From assembly GCA_944990035.1 (NCBI GenBank), contig CALYLX010000128.1, positions 186,001 through 250,000 of the forward strand: 64,000 nucleotides of DNA, in the 5' to 3' direction. Both the position numbers and the translations under genes were made by a program. The notes under the pieces were generated by a model. The model was not told the origin of the DNA, made no database searches, and saw only the letters and a program-made list of their open reading frames with translations. This document shows positions 22,584-33,889 of this stretch, piece by piece. The stretch's first letter is position 1; each line of letters begins with the position of its first letter. The DNA comes from Clitopilus passeckerianus. Lineage: Eukaryota; Basidiomycota; Agaricomycetes; Agaricales; Entolomataceae.

Positions 22584-24699
22584 ATGGACACTAGCAACAG
22601 CTCCTCTGTGTATCCAACACTCGCTACAGCCGCTGCTATTCTGTGGGTGGGCACATATGTCTACAAGGCATGGAAAGAAGAGCAGAAGGTATGCCTGACA
22701 TGTGGCGCACAAGAGATATCATAGTGAAATGATATACGTTTAGCTTCGCCACATTCCAGCCATCGGACCAACGGGCATTATCTCTTCATGGATAGGAGCC
22801 TTCAGATATGTCGGTCATGCAAATGAAATGATTGCTGAAGGCTACAGCAAAGTCAGTCAAACTCTTTACGTGTCCAGGTTCAGTGTCTAACACTCGAGCT
22901 CATCCCTCAGTACCGTGGCTCAGCTTTCCGCGTGCCAACGATTAACAGGTGGCTCATTGTCGTCGGTGGCGCAGATAAAGTCGACGAGCTCCGAAGGGCT
23001 GCAGATGAACACATCTCCTTTCAAGAAGCTATCGGCGAGGTAGGTGCCTGAAACATTTTAATTCCTCTCTCTCTAATCATTATAATTTCAGTCGCTTCAA
23101 ACAAGATATACCATCGGCGAGAAGATCGATACCGACCCATACCACGTAGCGATTGTCCGCACTCCTCTTACACGGAATATCAATGCTCGTTTCGGTGACG
23201 TTCAAGATGAGATTGCCGAGTCGTTTACAGACCTAATGCCCGCTACGGAAGGTAAGCAGACGCACTCCTCCTGTCAGAAACCTAGGTTCACGTCCTGCTC
23301 ATAGACTGGTGCAAGTTGTCCGTACTTCAAACAATCATGAAGATCACCTGTCGCACGAGCAATCGGCTTTTCGTTGGTATTCCCCTTTGTAAGAGAACAT
23401 GTTTCCCTCTCTCGGCTCTCTGCCCTAACACTTTTGATAGGCAGGGACGAGGATTTTATGGATCTAAACATCGAATTTACCATTGATGTCGTCAAAGCAG
23501 GCCAAATCATCAACCTCTTCCCCAACTTCTTAAAACCGTAAGTGTTTACTGATTCCAACGAGGCAATATCTCACCCATCTAAAGGTTGGCCGGGCGAGTC
23601 TTCACGACCGTTGAAAAAAGTATACAACGTGGAATGAAGCATCTCGCACCTCTCATTCAAGAGCGGCTGGATAACGAAGAGAAGTTTGGCAAAGACTATC
23701 CAAACAAGCCTGTATGTTATGCACTCTTGACTCAATTTCCCGTTACTAATGCGCCTCGCTGCTTTTAGAACGATATGATCAGCTGGCTTCTGGAATATGC
23801 TGAAGGATACCAGAGAACCGTTCGTGATGTTACACTCCGTGTACTCAGCATCAACTTCGCAGCAATTCATACGACTTCAATGGTCGGTCTGCCCATATTT
23901 GTACCTGAATGCAAAAAGCTTGACGTCTCTTCCCCTTCAGACGTTCACTCAAGTTCTATTTGCCCTGGCGAACCATCCAGAGTACATCCCAGAACTTCGG
24001 AAGGAAATCGAAACAGTTCATGAGGAAGAAGGAATCACGAAATCGTCACTTCTTCGTCTGGTCAAGTGTGACAGCTTCATCAAAGAGACTCAACGCATGG
24101 GTGGCCTTGGTGCTCGTAAGTCATGTCGGAGCGTTTTCACGGGGAGGTTGCCTAACTCACAGTGGTTGAATTCTAGTGACGATGAGCCGCAAAGCATTAC
24201 GGGACTTCACATTCTCTGATGGCGTCGTAATCCCAGAAGGAATCCACGTCGCCATTGCCAATAGCTCGATGCATCACGACGACGTCCGTGATTTTCTTTT
24301 GTGGATGTTTGCAGAGACTGATAGCATATCTCTATAGGAATTTTATACCGATCCCAATACCTTCGACGGATTCCGATTCTCAAAGATGATCAACGAGACC
24401 GATGGCTACAATAAACATTCCATGGTCTCCCTTGGCCTTGATTACCTTATTTTCGGGCACGGGCGTCATGCGTGGTACGTCTTACCGTTCTTGATAGTGT
24501 CTGAATGTCCAGCTCAGTCTTTCCCAGCCCTGGTCGCTTCTTTGCTGTGAATGAGATCAAGACTTTCCTCGCGCACTTCCTGATGCATTATGATGTTCAG
24601 CTGGATCCCAAATCTCCTCCCTTGAAAAACTTATGGTTCGGCCACGCCTTGGTTCCTGACCCAACAGCCAGCCTTTTGATTAGGAAACGACGTGTTTGA
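22584..24699 (+). CDS. Cytochrome P450 monooxygenase (ent-kaurene-oxidase-like group)
   Basis: A second P450 of about 500 residues, unrelated to the first at the level I can judge. It starts MDTSNSSSVYPTL, has an N-terminal membrane helix (TAAAILWVGTYVYKAW), and then HIPAIGPTGIISSWIGAFRY. The I-helix region reads INFAAIHTTSMTFTQVLFAL, where the usual acidic residue before Thr is replaced by His-Thr, as is common in the mushroom CYP5144/CYP512-like and ent-kaurene-oxidase-like proteins. The K-helix is CDSFIKETQRM and the haem loop is FGHGRHACPGRFFAVNEIK. The C-terminal part ends LVPDPTASLLIRKRRV. Around twelve introns are needed; one small exon pair near 23330-23470 is less certain. No stop or frameshift was found. 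Substrate unknown. Confidence 0.92.
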
Positions 24700-25073
24700 G
24701 TAATGCATGTGCCCAGTTCCTTTACTGAACTTTGGACGAAATTATACCTCTAGTTTTGTTGCGCAGTTCGCGTATACCCTGTAAATAGCGAAATTTTGGT
24801 TGAACGCGTGGAACATGAATGCTACTCCCTTCTGGTCCATTCACTTGTGTTCCATGCCATTCCCTTAGTGCCTTTGGCAGGTGATGGTACATGTCCCGTT
24901 TTAGAGTGAGAGCTCCGGAAGCTGAGGAAGGTGTTTACGCGTGTTGGTTTCACGCGTTCCCAGCACCTATCACCGCGACCACACCGTGAACGCTTCTCGA
25001 AGTGAACGAAAGCCTACCTCTAAGACCTGGCAACTACTTCAAAACAAGGTGTTGCTAGTGGCCGGCTTTCAAT
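24700..25073 (+). promoter_or_regulatory. Promoter of MBF-type gene with three ACGCGT cores
   Basis: The ACGCGT core (MCB element, bound by Mbp1/MBF in other fungi) occurs at 24804-24809, 24937-24942 and 24952-24957, all upstream of the start at 25074. The last two lie 15 bases apart. This stretch also holds the 3' end of the P450 transcript and no other gene. Confidence 0.65.
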
Positions 25074-27539
25074 ATGCCAGATAACCAAATATTCAAGGTG
25101 AGCTGCAGCATTCTCTAGCCACTCACGGAGACTCATCTGTCAACAGGCTACCTACAGCGGGATTCCCGTCTATGAGATGTATGTTGCATTCTGAACCGCG
25201 ACAAAACCTATATACGAGGCTAACTGGCCTAAAAAGGATGTGCAAAGGGGTTGCCGTCATGCGGCGGCGGGCTGACTCTTGGCTGAACGCTACACAAATA
25301 CTCAAGGTCGCAGGCTTCGACAAACCGCAACGAACGCGTGTCCTCGAACGCGAGGTTCAGAAAGGGGAACACGAGAAGGTGCAAGGTGGCTACGGAAAGT
25401 ATCAAGGTAACCTGAATTACTCTAAATTACGACGCGTCGAGACAATAAAATAACACGTCTCAAGGCACCTGGATCCCGCTGGAACGTGGCCTCGCGTTAG
25501 CAAGACAATACAACTGCGAGCCTTTGCTCCGCCCAATTATCGAATTCCAACCAGCCGCGAAAAGCCCCCCTTTGGCACCGAAACACATAGTCACAGCATC
25601 TGCTCGCCCCTCTCGGCGAGCTCCAGCTGCCGAAGCATCCTCCAGTACCGTCCACACCCGTTCAACTCGGAGACATGGCCCGGGCTCTGACAATGAATCT
25701 GACCATGAGACAATGTCTGCGCGGGGTTCAGAAGATGGGTCAATGACTCCATCTCCATCTGAAGCCTCCTCCAGCTCACGAACCCCCTCACCCATACACA
25801 GCCCTCACCATTCATACGCGTCTCTGGGACCGGATGGTCGCGGTTCAAGCCACTCCAGAGCGCGCACCAACAGGTATCATAGGACTGCGGACGATCACTA
25901 CGGTGATATATCTGACAGTGAAAGAATGAATGGAGTTGGAGACGCTCGCTCATATGGTGATCAAGTCCTCGAATATTTTATCTCGGATACCAACCAGATT
26001 CCACCTGTACTCATTTCGCCTCCGCCTGACTTTGACCCCAATATGGCTATAGATGATGACGGCCATACTGCTTTGCACTGGGCTTGTGCAATGGGACGCA
26101 TCCGCATTGTCAAGCTTCTCCTCACAGCCGGCGCCGATATCTTCAAAGTCAACAAGGCAGGGCAGACGCCTCTCATGCGTAGTGTCATGTTTGCGAACAA
26201 CTACGACGTACGCAAGTTCCCCGAACTATATGAACTCCTACATCGATCCACACTTAACATCGACAATTCAAACCGGACACTATTCCACCACATAATCGAC
26301 ATTGCCATGTCGAAAAGCAAGACCCACGCCGCACGGTATTACCTGGAGACCGTTCTGACACGGTTGGCGGATTATCCAAAGGAACTCGCAGATATCATCA
26401 ACTTCCAGGACGAAGATGGAGAAACCGCATTGACCATGGCTGCAAGATGTAGGAGCAAACGATTGGTTAAGCTCCTCATCGACCATGGTGCCGACCCCAA
26501 AATTGCCAATAATGACGGGAAAAGTACGGAGGATTATATACTTGAAGACGAACGCTTCAGGTCCTCTCCTATCCCTATGTCACGCACCCTTCCCATGCCC
26601 TTCCGAAGTACCCAAACACCTTATGCTCCATCTCAGAACACCTCGGGCTACCCGATTGGCGCATCCAATAGTGACCGACCGCCTCTATATCACTCAGCTG
26701 CAGCACAGAAAGCAGGCACAAAGTGCGTCAACGACATGACTACCATGCTGGATAGTCTCGCAGCGTCTTTCGACCAAGAACTCAAGGACAAAGAACGGGA
26801 TACCGCACAAGCACACGCTCTCCTCGGCAACATTCAAGGGGAAATCCTCGAAAGTCAGAGATCGGTTGCAAATTTGAAGGCCCAGGCTGAGAGCTTGACT
26901 CCATCCAAGCACCTGCTGAACACGTTGGAGCAGGACTTGCAAACACGCATGGAGAGACGGTATCGACTAGGCTGGGAGAAGTGGGTCAAAGACGAGGAGT
27001 TGAGGGAGGGCATAATCAGGGGAGCAGCAAATGGAGAACTTATCATCACCGACGCAACACCCTCATTTCGTCTGGAGGAGGATATCGAACTCCAGCCGGA
27101 ACCTGGGACCGAAGCAGAAAGCTTCCCGCCAAAACGCAAGTCTCATGAAGTGGAGGATATTTCTGACCTCCAAATGCTACATGCCAACATTCCGAATACT
27201 CCGGAAGGAGTCCGGCAGGCCTGTGAAGCATTGCGTGAAGAACTAGTGCAAATACGAAAACGACGGAAGATCAACTTCGAGGAGCTTGTCCGCTTCCAGG
27301 CTGAAGCAGGTACTAGCGGCAAGATGGCAGATTACAGGAGACTTATTGGTGCTGGATGTGGGGGAATTCCCCCGTCAGAGGTCGACCAAGTGTTAGGGAT
27401 GCTGCTGGAGGTCAGTTTCTGAAAGGTTCTCGTTTTCTCCATCGTTGTATCTAATAATTGTCTGCAGACATTAGAAGCTGAGGAACAGCCAAACTCAACT
27501 TCAAGTACATGGAGCGGTGGCAAGTCAGGGCCCAGCTGA
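25074..27539 (+). CDS. APSES/KilA-N transcription factor with ankyrin repeats, MBF-type (Mbp1/Res-like)
   Basis: DNA-binding subunit of an MBF/SBF-like complex, which drives G1/S genes. About 740 residues. The N-terminal APSES fold reads [36 protein letters not shown] and the [19 protein letters not shown] wing. A Ser/Pro-rich linker follows, then ankyrin repeats ([58 protein letters not shown]). A coiled-coil region and the Swi6/Mbp1-type C-terminus ([17 protein letters not shown]) close the protein. Start chosen at 25074 because the tiny first exon MPDNQIFK leads straight into the domain; its introns are GTGAGC..ACAG and GTATGT..AAAAAG. The last intron (GTCAGT..GCAG) gives the stop at 27539. 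Six ACGCGT cores lie in the promoter and first exons, suggesting control by the factor itself. Confidence 0.93.
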
Positions 27540-28008
27540 TGGATCCTAGTATGACTACTACAATTTTATCTATTGCTTGCCGTGTAACGAGTAGACAAGG
27601 TGAAGGAAAATGCATTGTGCAAACAGGCGTTTGAATATGACTTCGGGGGAGATGATGGAAACATGGACCGCCACTGTATACCGTCCAAAAATTGCATTAG
27701 AAAGGTAAGGATTCGGCGACTGCCTCGGTTGAGCCGGGGCCAAAAGCCTCAAATCTAAGTCTATGCTCGATTGCTCCTTGAGTTGCCTTCCGTCTTGTTA
27801 GCATCAAAGCGACTCAGAGCCATTCCGAAAGTAGAGCCGAGTCAGTCACGTGCGGAGGCCAAATTTTGGCGATAGCCACGCTCGTTTCGGAAATACGCTC
27901 GTCAGTGCTGCTCGTCGCGTCTTTGCTGTCTTAGGCTACTCTCTGTTTCTTACTGCGGCTGCTCAGTTCAAGGAGTTATCGACCTTTCCAACTCCTCCAT
28001 CTGCCAAA
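27540..28008. other. Intergenic region and 5' leader of the uL24m gene
   Basis: About 470 bases. An open frame continuous with the uL24m gene runs back to 27850 but lacks family similarity; it is taken as leader. A CACGTG core lies at about 27847-27852. Nothing else was seen. Confidence 0.45.
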
Positions 28009-29255
28009 ATGCGTCAAATGGGTATTCGAGAAATTAATGCTGGCACGTCCAGCCCATGGATGCGCAATAGCCGGCATATGCTCCCGACACCTCGATATAT
28101 TTTGCGTAATGCGAAGAGGTTCAAGGTCAATCCCACCAGGCATGACGACCGTATCAAGTACTGGAACATAGTACCCGGAGATCAAATACGTGTTATTGGA
28201 GACAAGAAAAACACCATTCATGAAGTCCTGAGTATAAACCGCTTCAATAACAGGGTGTTTGTTAAGGGAGCTGGCAAGGTTCGTCGTGTTGCATATTTTT
28301 GTTATACCTGGAAATAACTCGGCATTTTTGCTAGGATGAGTCTGACACCAACTACAACCAAGCCAAGTACTTCCATTACTCGCGGTGCCAGCTATTCATT
28401 GGCGACTATGAACTCCCACCTTCCAAGTCCAATCCTAAAGCTCACGTTGTTCCGTAAGTCTGGTTGAAATACCGCTGAAGTTCTTCCTAATGGTTTGCCT
28501 AGTGTGTTTGCGCAGCGTGTTGGAACTAGCAGCCCCCAGTTTAACCGTTTCTTCCGCCGCTTTGCCTGGGACCGGTTCGCCAGCAAGACCGTCCCCCTTA
28601 TCCCTCATCTCAAGGGTGAAAAGATTACTATCCCATGGCCGAAACCGGCGCCTGCAACTATCCCTGAGCGTATGTTCCCGATATGTTTGCTTTCGATTAA
28701 CATGTTCTTATCCCATTCTTTATAGCATCAACGTACGATACAGCGAAGGAAGACGTTCTCAAAGTCACCTACAAGCCACCCTCATTCTCTCCTTCGCTAA
28801 AGGGCCTGATACCCAGACCTCCACCCGAGAAGGAATTCCTTCGCGCTTTGTACAACCGACATGTTGCGCCCTCCTTCGATGAATCTGCACCAGTCGAAAC
28901 CTACCTCTCAATCGAACTCTCGAATCCTCATGCATCTGCGAAGAAGCACGCTCGCTGGGTGGCTTGGCAAGCTCAGAAGAAAGCTCGTCTAGAAGAGCTC
29001 ACCACTGAAGCTTTGAGCAACATGAAGGGTATCACACCCAAGGAAGCTAGGGCAGAGGCAACCTTCAAGTGGCGTCAGGAGATGACTGAACGGGAAGCTG
29101 AGGTCAAGAGCCAGAGGTGGTCTGCTCGTAACCTAGCAGCCAAGCTAGAGAGGAAAGCAAAGAGGAAGGAGAGGAAGGAAATCAAGAAGAGGCAGCGCTT
29201 GACAGAGCTCTCTCTGCAGGACGAGTCCAACCAGTTCATCCCGAAGGACCTGTAG
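28009..29255 (+). CDS. MRPL40: Mitochondrial large-subunit ribosomal protein uL24m
   Basis: Component of the mitochondrial large ribosomal subunit. The spliced protein of about 350 residues carries the KOW motif of L24 in RIKYWNIVPGDQIRVIGDKK followed by EVLSINRFNNRVFVKGAGK. The long fungal C-terminal extension is rich in Lys, Arg and Glu (KLERKAKRKERKEIKKRQR). The start at 28009 has a favourable CCAAAATGC context; an in-frame ATG at 27850 would add 53 residues unlike a typical presequence. The exon after the KOW region begins with DESDTNYNQAKYFHYSRCQL. Four exons are inferred. The next gene downstream on the same strand is an unrelated transporter. Family assignment is good; the exact start is less certain. 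Confidence 0.85.
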
Positions 29256-29468
29256 ATTTCGTGCTGAATTCTTTGTCCTTTATTTCTATATTTAGTAAAG
29301 TCGATCTTAGCTTACTTAATGCACTACTTTTCCCCACAATCTAAACAAACTTGGAAGCGTCACCAGTCCGTCTGCACCTCTTCGCTTGCCACCACTTCAC
29401 CGAAGGAGTCAGCGAGCTACATGGACAGGAGGAATTGAGAGCTCCCGAACTTCCTACCTCTGACCACC

Positions 29469-31113
29469 ATGTCCTTGAGACGATCCTCCGAAGCACCTTA
29501 TCAATCTATTCCTCAGGATTCCAACAACGACCACGAGCATGGATTGCATGGACATGCATCGGAATTGTCACTAGGATCAGGCGAAGGGGAGACATACGAC
29601 GAGAATGCACCCATCCTCGACCCATCAATAGCTCAGATAGACTCCCGTGTGCGATGGGTATTTTTTGTACTTGGGTGTGCAATGCTGATGTCGTGGAATG
29701 GTATGTTCACTCTTTACATTCAGGATATCAGATAATTGACCTTAGTTCCCCAAGTCATGATAACAGCAACACCGTTCTTCCTGTCGAGGCTGGTTGGAAC
29801 TTCATATCATCCTACATTTAGCTCCTATCTATCGTCAACATTTACGGCATCCAATTTTGGTTTCCTTGCTCATGCTACCTTAACATCCAAGCAGGTGGGT
29901 ACTCCTCTCTAGTCATGGCAAGTATCTTGCTCACAAGGTCGTACCCTCACTTCTAGTCCTCCCCATCCCGCCGTATGCGGCTTTCGCTCATTGCGCTGAC
30001 GACCATACTCGCCCTGCTCACCCTATCCACCTTCTTCAATGCATCTGGTGGATTCTTCTTCAGCTTCGTCATCCTCTGTGGAATCCTCACATCGGGGGCC
30101 GGCTCTTACCTGCAAGCTGCAGCCATCGCCGTCGCCTCCCTCTTTGGCCCATCTGCTGTTCAAGCTACCATCACGGGACAAGCGGCAGTGGCAGTGGCAG
30201 TCAGTACGGTTCAAGTCATCAGCACCGCAATCTTTGTCTCAGGGCAGGGACCATCAACTTCAGCATCGTACGAGCTTGCTGAGAAGTCGGCCGAACAGCA
30301 ATCTGCACGTGCTTTCTTTGCACTTTCGACCATCTTCCTGGTTTTAACAGCTTTTGGAAGCCAATGGCTTGTTCAAACGCCAGCTTATAGCACACTTGCT
30401 GCCTCCCTGGAGCGCAAGTCCGATTCAAGTGGCACCATTTCCTCGACCTACGAGGTCTCTGATAGCGAGACCAAGCGCCGTATCTTCAGGATAGCCAAGA
30501 CCAATGCAGCGTTCGAGTTTGCAGTATGTTATGTGTTCATCGTGACGTTGGTATGTAAATTGCAAATCTGGTCAATCCGTTCAAAATCTTATTGAATCGT
30601 GATATCCAGGCCGTATTCCCTCCGATTACCATCTCGGTCAAACCGACGGACCCAAATATCCATCCGTTATTATTCACGGCTATACACTTTTTGGTGTTCA
30701 ATATTGGCGACTTTACCGGGCGTTACATCTGCTCCATCCCTCGTGTCCTGATCTGGTCCTCACGGAAGCTTGTGGCACTATCCCTCGGGCGAACACTGTT
30801 CATTCCACTATTTCTCGCGTGCAACATCCAGCGACCTGCGTCACAAGTACCCTTCTCCCCCCTCATCAGCTCAGATTTACTTTTCATGCTCCTGTTGCTG
30901 GCTTTTGGACTCTCGAATGGCTATGTGTCGAGTTTGTCTATGATGTCCGCAGCCTCATTAGAGCACAACCACAGACTGCAAGGTAAAAAGGAGGATGTGG
31001 ATATTGCTGCGACCGTTGCTACCTTTGCATTGGTGGCAGGTCTGGCATTAGGAAGTATAGGAAGCTTTGCAGTTAGAGGGGCTATCTGTGGTTGTAACCC
31101 ATTCGTGAATTAG
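29469..31113 (+). CDS. Equilibrative nucleoside transporter (ENT/SLC29 family)
   Basis: A polytopic membrane protein of about 480 residues. The N-terminal tail is acidic and hydrophilic (about 60 residues), followed by RVRWVFFVLGCAMLMSWNV, the family's first helix. Other landmarks are the helix pair GGFFFSFVILCGILTSGAGS, YLQAAAIAVASLFGPSAVQA and TGQAAVAVAVSTVQVIST, a central cytosolic loop (SDSSGTISSTYEVSDSETKR), LVFNIGDFTGRYIC with the conserved GD-GR pattern of ENTs, and the late helices LAFGLSNGYVSSLSMM and FALVAGLALGSIGSFAV. The G-x-x-S/T-N-G-Y segment is also typical. Fungal members such as Fun26 sit in the vacuolar membrane and export nucleosides; others are at the plasma membrane, and I cannot decide which. 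Four to five introns are present. Confidence 0.92.
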
Positions 31114-31237
31114 AGTGGTAACTCCATGATCTTTCAACACATATCCTTGTTTTTAGTGGTTCATATCTTAGATTGTAGACAACTAATACCTTTAGCAGTT
31201 CTGTCACTACCTCATACACTATCACACTATACATTAT

Positions 31238-31699
31238 CTATATAACTTTGCTTTGGTCTCCCAACCAACCTTTCCTTGCCAAATAAGCGGCCCCTGAATC
31301 TGCCCAGACTTGATACTTCACAATCTTGCAATCCTCGTCAAAATCCAGCATATAGGCGAAAGTCTCATTCCAGCTTTGATTGGTGCTGATCCAAGTGAAC
31401 TTGGCTTGTCCCTTGCATGCTACCTTCCTCCCCTCTCCATCCGCGATGAATTCCGAAAATCGCATGTCCTCGTAGGAGAGGAGTGACGATATCAGCTCAA
31501 AGTAGCTCTTTATACCGTCTAGACGTGTGTACGGCCTGCCTATAAATGGCGCTAGCGATGGATCTCCATGCTCAATGGCTGTAGCACTTTGTTTGGTGGA
31601 AAAGAATGAAAGGAGGGTTTTCGTGTCCTTCCTCTCTGAAAACGCATCGCAGAACTGCTGTGCTGCAGTTAAAAGCTGATAGCGTGAAGTCGCCGACAT
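31238..31699 (-). CDS. SnoaL/NTF2-like fold protein, single exon
   Basis: An uninterrupted 153-codon gene, unusual here because most neighbours are intron-rich. The pattern LLTAAQQFCDAFSERKDTKT, then LLSFFSTKQSATAIEHG, FIGRPYTRLDGIKSYFELIS and the closing CKIVKYQVWADSGAAYLARK fits the cone-shaped NTF2/SnoaL-like fold: an N-terminal helix, a helix with a conserved G-x-x-I-x-x-Y, then beta strands. Such proteins range from enzymes to binding proteins, so no specific role can be given. It converges with the ENT gene (stops 124 bases apart). Three ACGCGT cores lie 205-291 bases upstream of its start. Confidence 0.75.
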   Translation of the reverse strand: MSATSRYQLLTAAQQFCDAFSERKDTKTLLSFFSTKQSATAIEHGDPSLAPFIGRPYTRLDGIKSYFELISSLLSYEDMRFSEFIADGEGRKVACKGQAKFTWISTNQSWNETFAYMLDFDEDCKIVKYQVWADSGAAYLARKGWLGDQSKVI

Positions 31700-32550
31700 T
31701 GCAATATTTCTAACGTCTGGCAGCGAGTCTTGGTTATCGTTGTTGGGGATTCAACTCAAGCTCAGTGCAATTCGACGACTTTTCGCATTGGCGCCTACAA
31801 GCCCCTTACTCTTGGATGACATCATCAAAATGACAGCTAATATGCTGCCTCGGATTGGCCGCCGAGCTTCGACAACTCCCACCGCGTCCGGAAACACCCA
31901 AACACGCGTTCGACGCGTCGAATCGCATTTACAGCTCCCTAAGACCGTGAAGATGACACAGTACACGGAGATCTGCGTGTTACGACGCGTCCTGGGGCTT
32001 GATCTTGCACGTTGCCAAAATGTGGTCTTGCGATCGTTAACAGAACTCGATATACCACATACTCTAGGGGTGTTTCAACTCCAGAAGCCAGCTAAACTTC
32101 CTCATTCATGCGCCGGTGAGCCGCATACTGGGTCCGAGTAACTGAGTTCCTCCAGAAAACTGGGCACTGTTTTCGATTTCTCCACATAGGAAGGCCTTCT
32201 TTCATTTCCGAATGACTTGCAAACGCACATTCAGGGCATATCTGACAGTCTTCTTGCAAAGGAATTCTGACGAGAAGGATATCTCGGCCAGGAAAGCCTA
32301 TGGCAAACGGCATGGCCAGCAACGTTTGACTAGATTTCAACTTTCTGTGCTATTGATCACGGTTGCCTGCCTGCCTGCCCACTCTGGTGTTGTCGACATT
32401 GTCGCTGTGACACTCCAAGATTCCATTGTCCTCATGCTAGCCTCGGGGCTATAATTTCCCTCATGCAGACAAACCCTATGTTTCGTATAAAGAACTGCGC
32501 TGTACTCTGCGAACCGGACGCTCCCCTCCCCCTACTTCCTCATTACTACC
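31700..32550. other. Divergent intergenic region with GACGCGTC palindromes
   Basis: About 850 bases between the SnoaL-like and DUF6741 genes. It contains the 14-base perfect palindrome TTCGACGCGTCGAA at 31909-31922, an overlapping ACGCGT at 31904 and a further GACGCGTC at 31984-31991. A TATAAAG at 32486-32492 lies 59 bases before the DUF6741 start. Open frames here show no domain. Confidence 0.6.
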
Positions 32551-33523
32551 ATGGCGTTGGTGTATCCGAGCCCCACATCATATCAGGATAATGGCTACTA
32601 CTCACGCTCTCGTCGCAACTCTATCTACAGTACTGCTCCCTCGAATATGCCGTACAGTTCTCAATCGATTTATGCCAACGTCGGTGGCTTCGATTTTCAT
32701 TCACCTACATTCACTCACTTTGCATGTATAGTATAGCAGACCCACATTCGACGGATACGGTCACGCAGCTTCTGCTCCTACAGGTGGCCGAGGTACGTTC
32801 GGATAAAATTTCCCCGAATCATTATCATCCCAACCATGTATCTCAGGCTACGATGACATAGACACAGAAGACGGATATTATATGGACGACAGGCGCCGTT
32901 CACAAAGTTACCTCCCCATGACTGCCCACTCGACAATGAGCATGCCCACCAGCAGCCGATACCGCCGCAACTCCGGAGTCTCCTTCACCGGTGTACCCCA
33001 TAGCATGACAATGCCTGCCGTGGACTACAGACGCCCGAGCTCTCTCCGCGTCAAGTTCAAACGAAAAGGCTCCCTGTTCGCTGGGGTCAACCTGGCCGAG
33101 GCCCAAGACCGTGTCCGACTGTCAAATAACGATGCATTCTCATACCACGATTTCCACGCAGATAGCCAGCGAAAAATTCTGCTCAAAATCAAGGTAAGCT
33201 CACTTAAATTGCGATTCATCTCTAACCCTGAGAAAATTGATCAATATTATACTTTCAGTGGACAGGCTATTCTTCAATGACTTACGAGATTCCGCTGGAC
33301 GGATACGATGGACGAGTCAGCCTTCAGACCCTAGCACGGAGAATATCGAGGGCATGTGTGCATTATCTCCAGGTACGCGAAATTCCCACAGATTCAGAGT
33401 TCGCCGCGGAGCTGAAACTGCCCCCAACAGGCAAACGTTGTCCCAGTTCCTTGGAACTGTGTTCAGCTTCACCACCTTGAAGAGGTGGCTTACGGTGTTT
33501 GGCAGCCGATGCTGTCAACCTAA
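32551..33523 (+). CDS. DUF6741 protein, basidiomycete-specific
   Basis: A spliced protein of about 250 residues. The N-terminal half is Tyr/Ser-rich and likely disordered (SYQDNGYYSRSRRNSIYST). The C-terminal half is a conserved globular part: RPSSLRVKFKRKGSLFAGVN, LAEAQDRVRLSNNDAFSYHD, KWTGYSSMTYEIPLDGYDGR and VSLQTLARRISRACVHYLQ. This arrangement matches uncharacterised mushroom proteins of the DUF6741 group as I remember them. The last intron (GTACGC..AACAG) leads to a short final exon ending VWQPMLST. The first junction is the weakest: phase requires skipping from YAN to YSRPTFDGYG, using a GTCGGT donor. Function unknown; no signal peptide or membrane helix. Confidence 0.72.
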
Positions 33524-33889
33524 GTCCTATTCGGATCGACGATGTGCGATCATGACCACCATATTTAGATCAATCTGCTATCTCCTACCCTCCGAAGCAT
33601 CCTAGTATACTTCGTTTTTAGACTGAGTCACCGAGGAGTAGATGTACGTTCGGTAACCTTTGACATGATGGAATCTGGATTCTTGTTCATTAGGGTATAC
33701 TGTACCAATCATATGCGAGTTCCAATACATTGTACAAAGTCTGATAATTTATCGGTACGAACTCCATGCACACTGTTTGACCTATAAATTCCCAGTGGTC
33801 TCTAGTTAGGACGAGCATAATGTAGTACACGAGAAAGCGAAGATAAGACCAAAAAAAAGAATGTGGGTATAACGTGGAAGCAGACAATG
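33524..33889. other. Convergent spacer DUF6741 / DUF6533 genes
   Basis: A 366-base spacer between convergent stop codons, AT-rich, without a recognisable element. Confidence 0.5.

Noticed and set aside
14903..24699. Possible secondary-metabolite cluster around the two P450 genes
   Set aside because: No terpene cyclase, polyketide synthase, peptide synthetase or transporter lies between them; the intervening genes (SHG1, HEM12, CDC14) are housekeeping.
27850..28008. N-terminal extension of uL24m from an upstream in-frame ATG
   Set aside because: The added 53 residues do not resemble the family, and the ATG at 28009 has a better context and position.
31740..32141. 133-codon plus-strand frame between the SnoaL-like and DUF6741 genes
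   Set aside because: No domain, and it runs through the palindrome cluster; its codon use looks unlike its neighbours.
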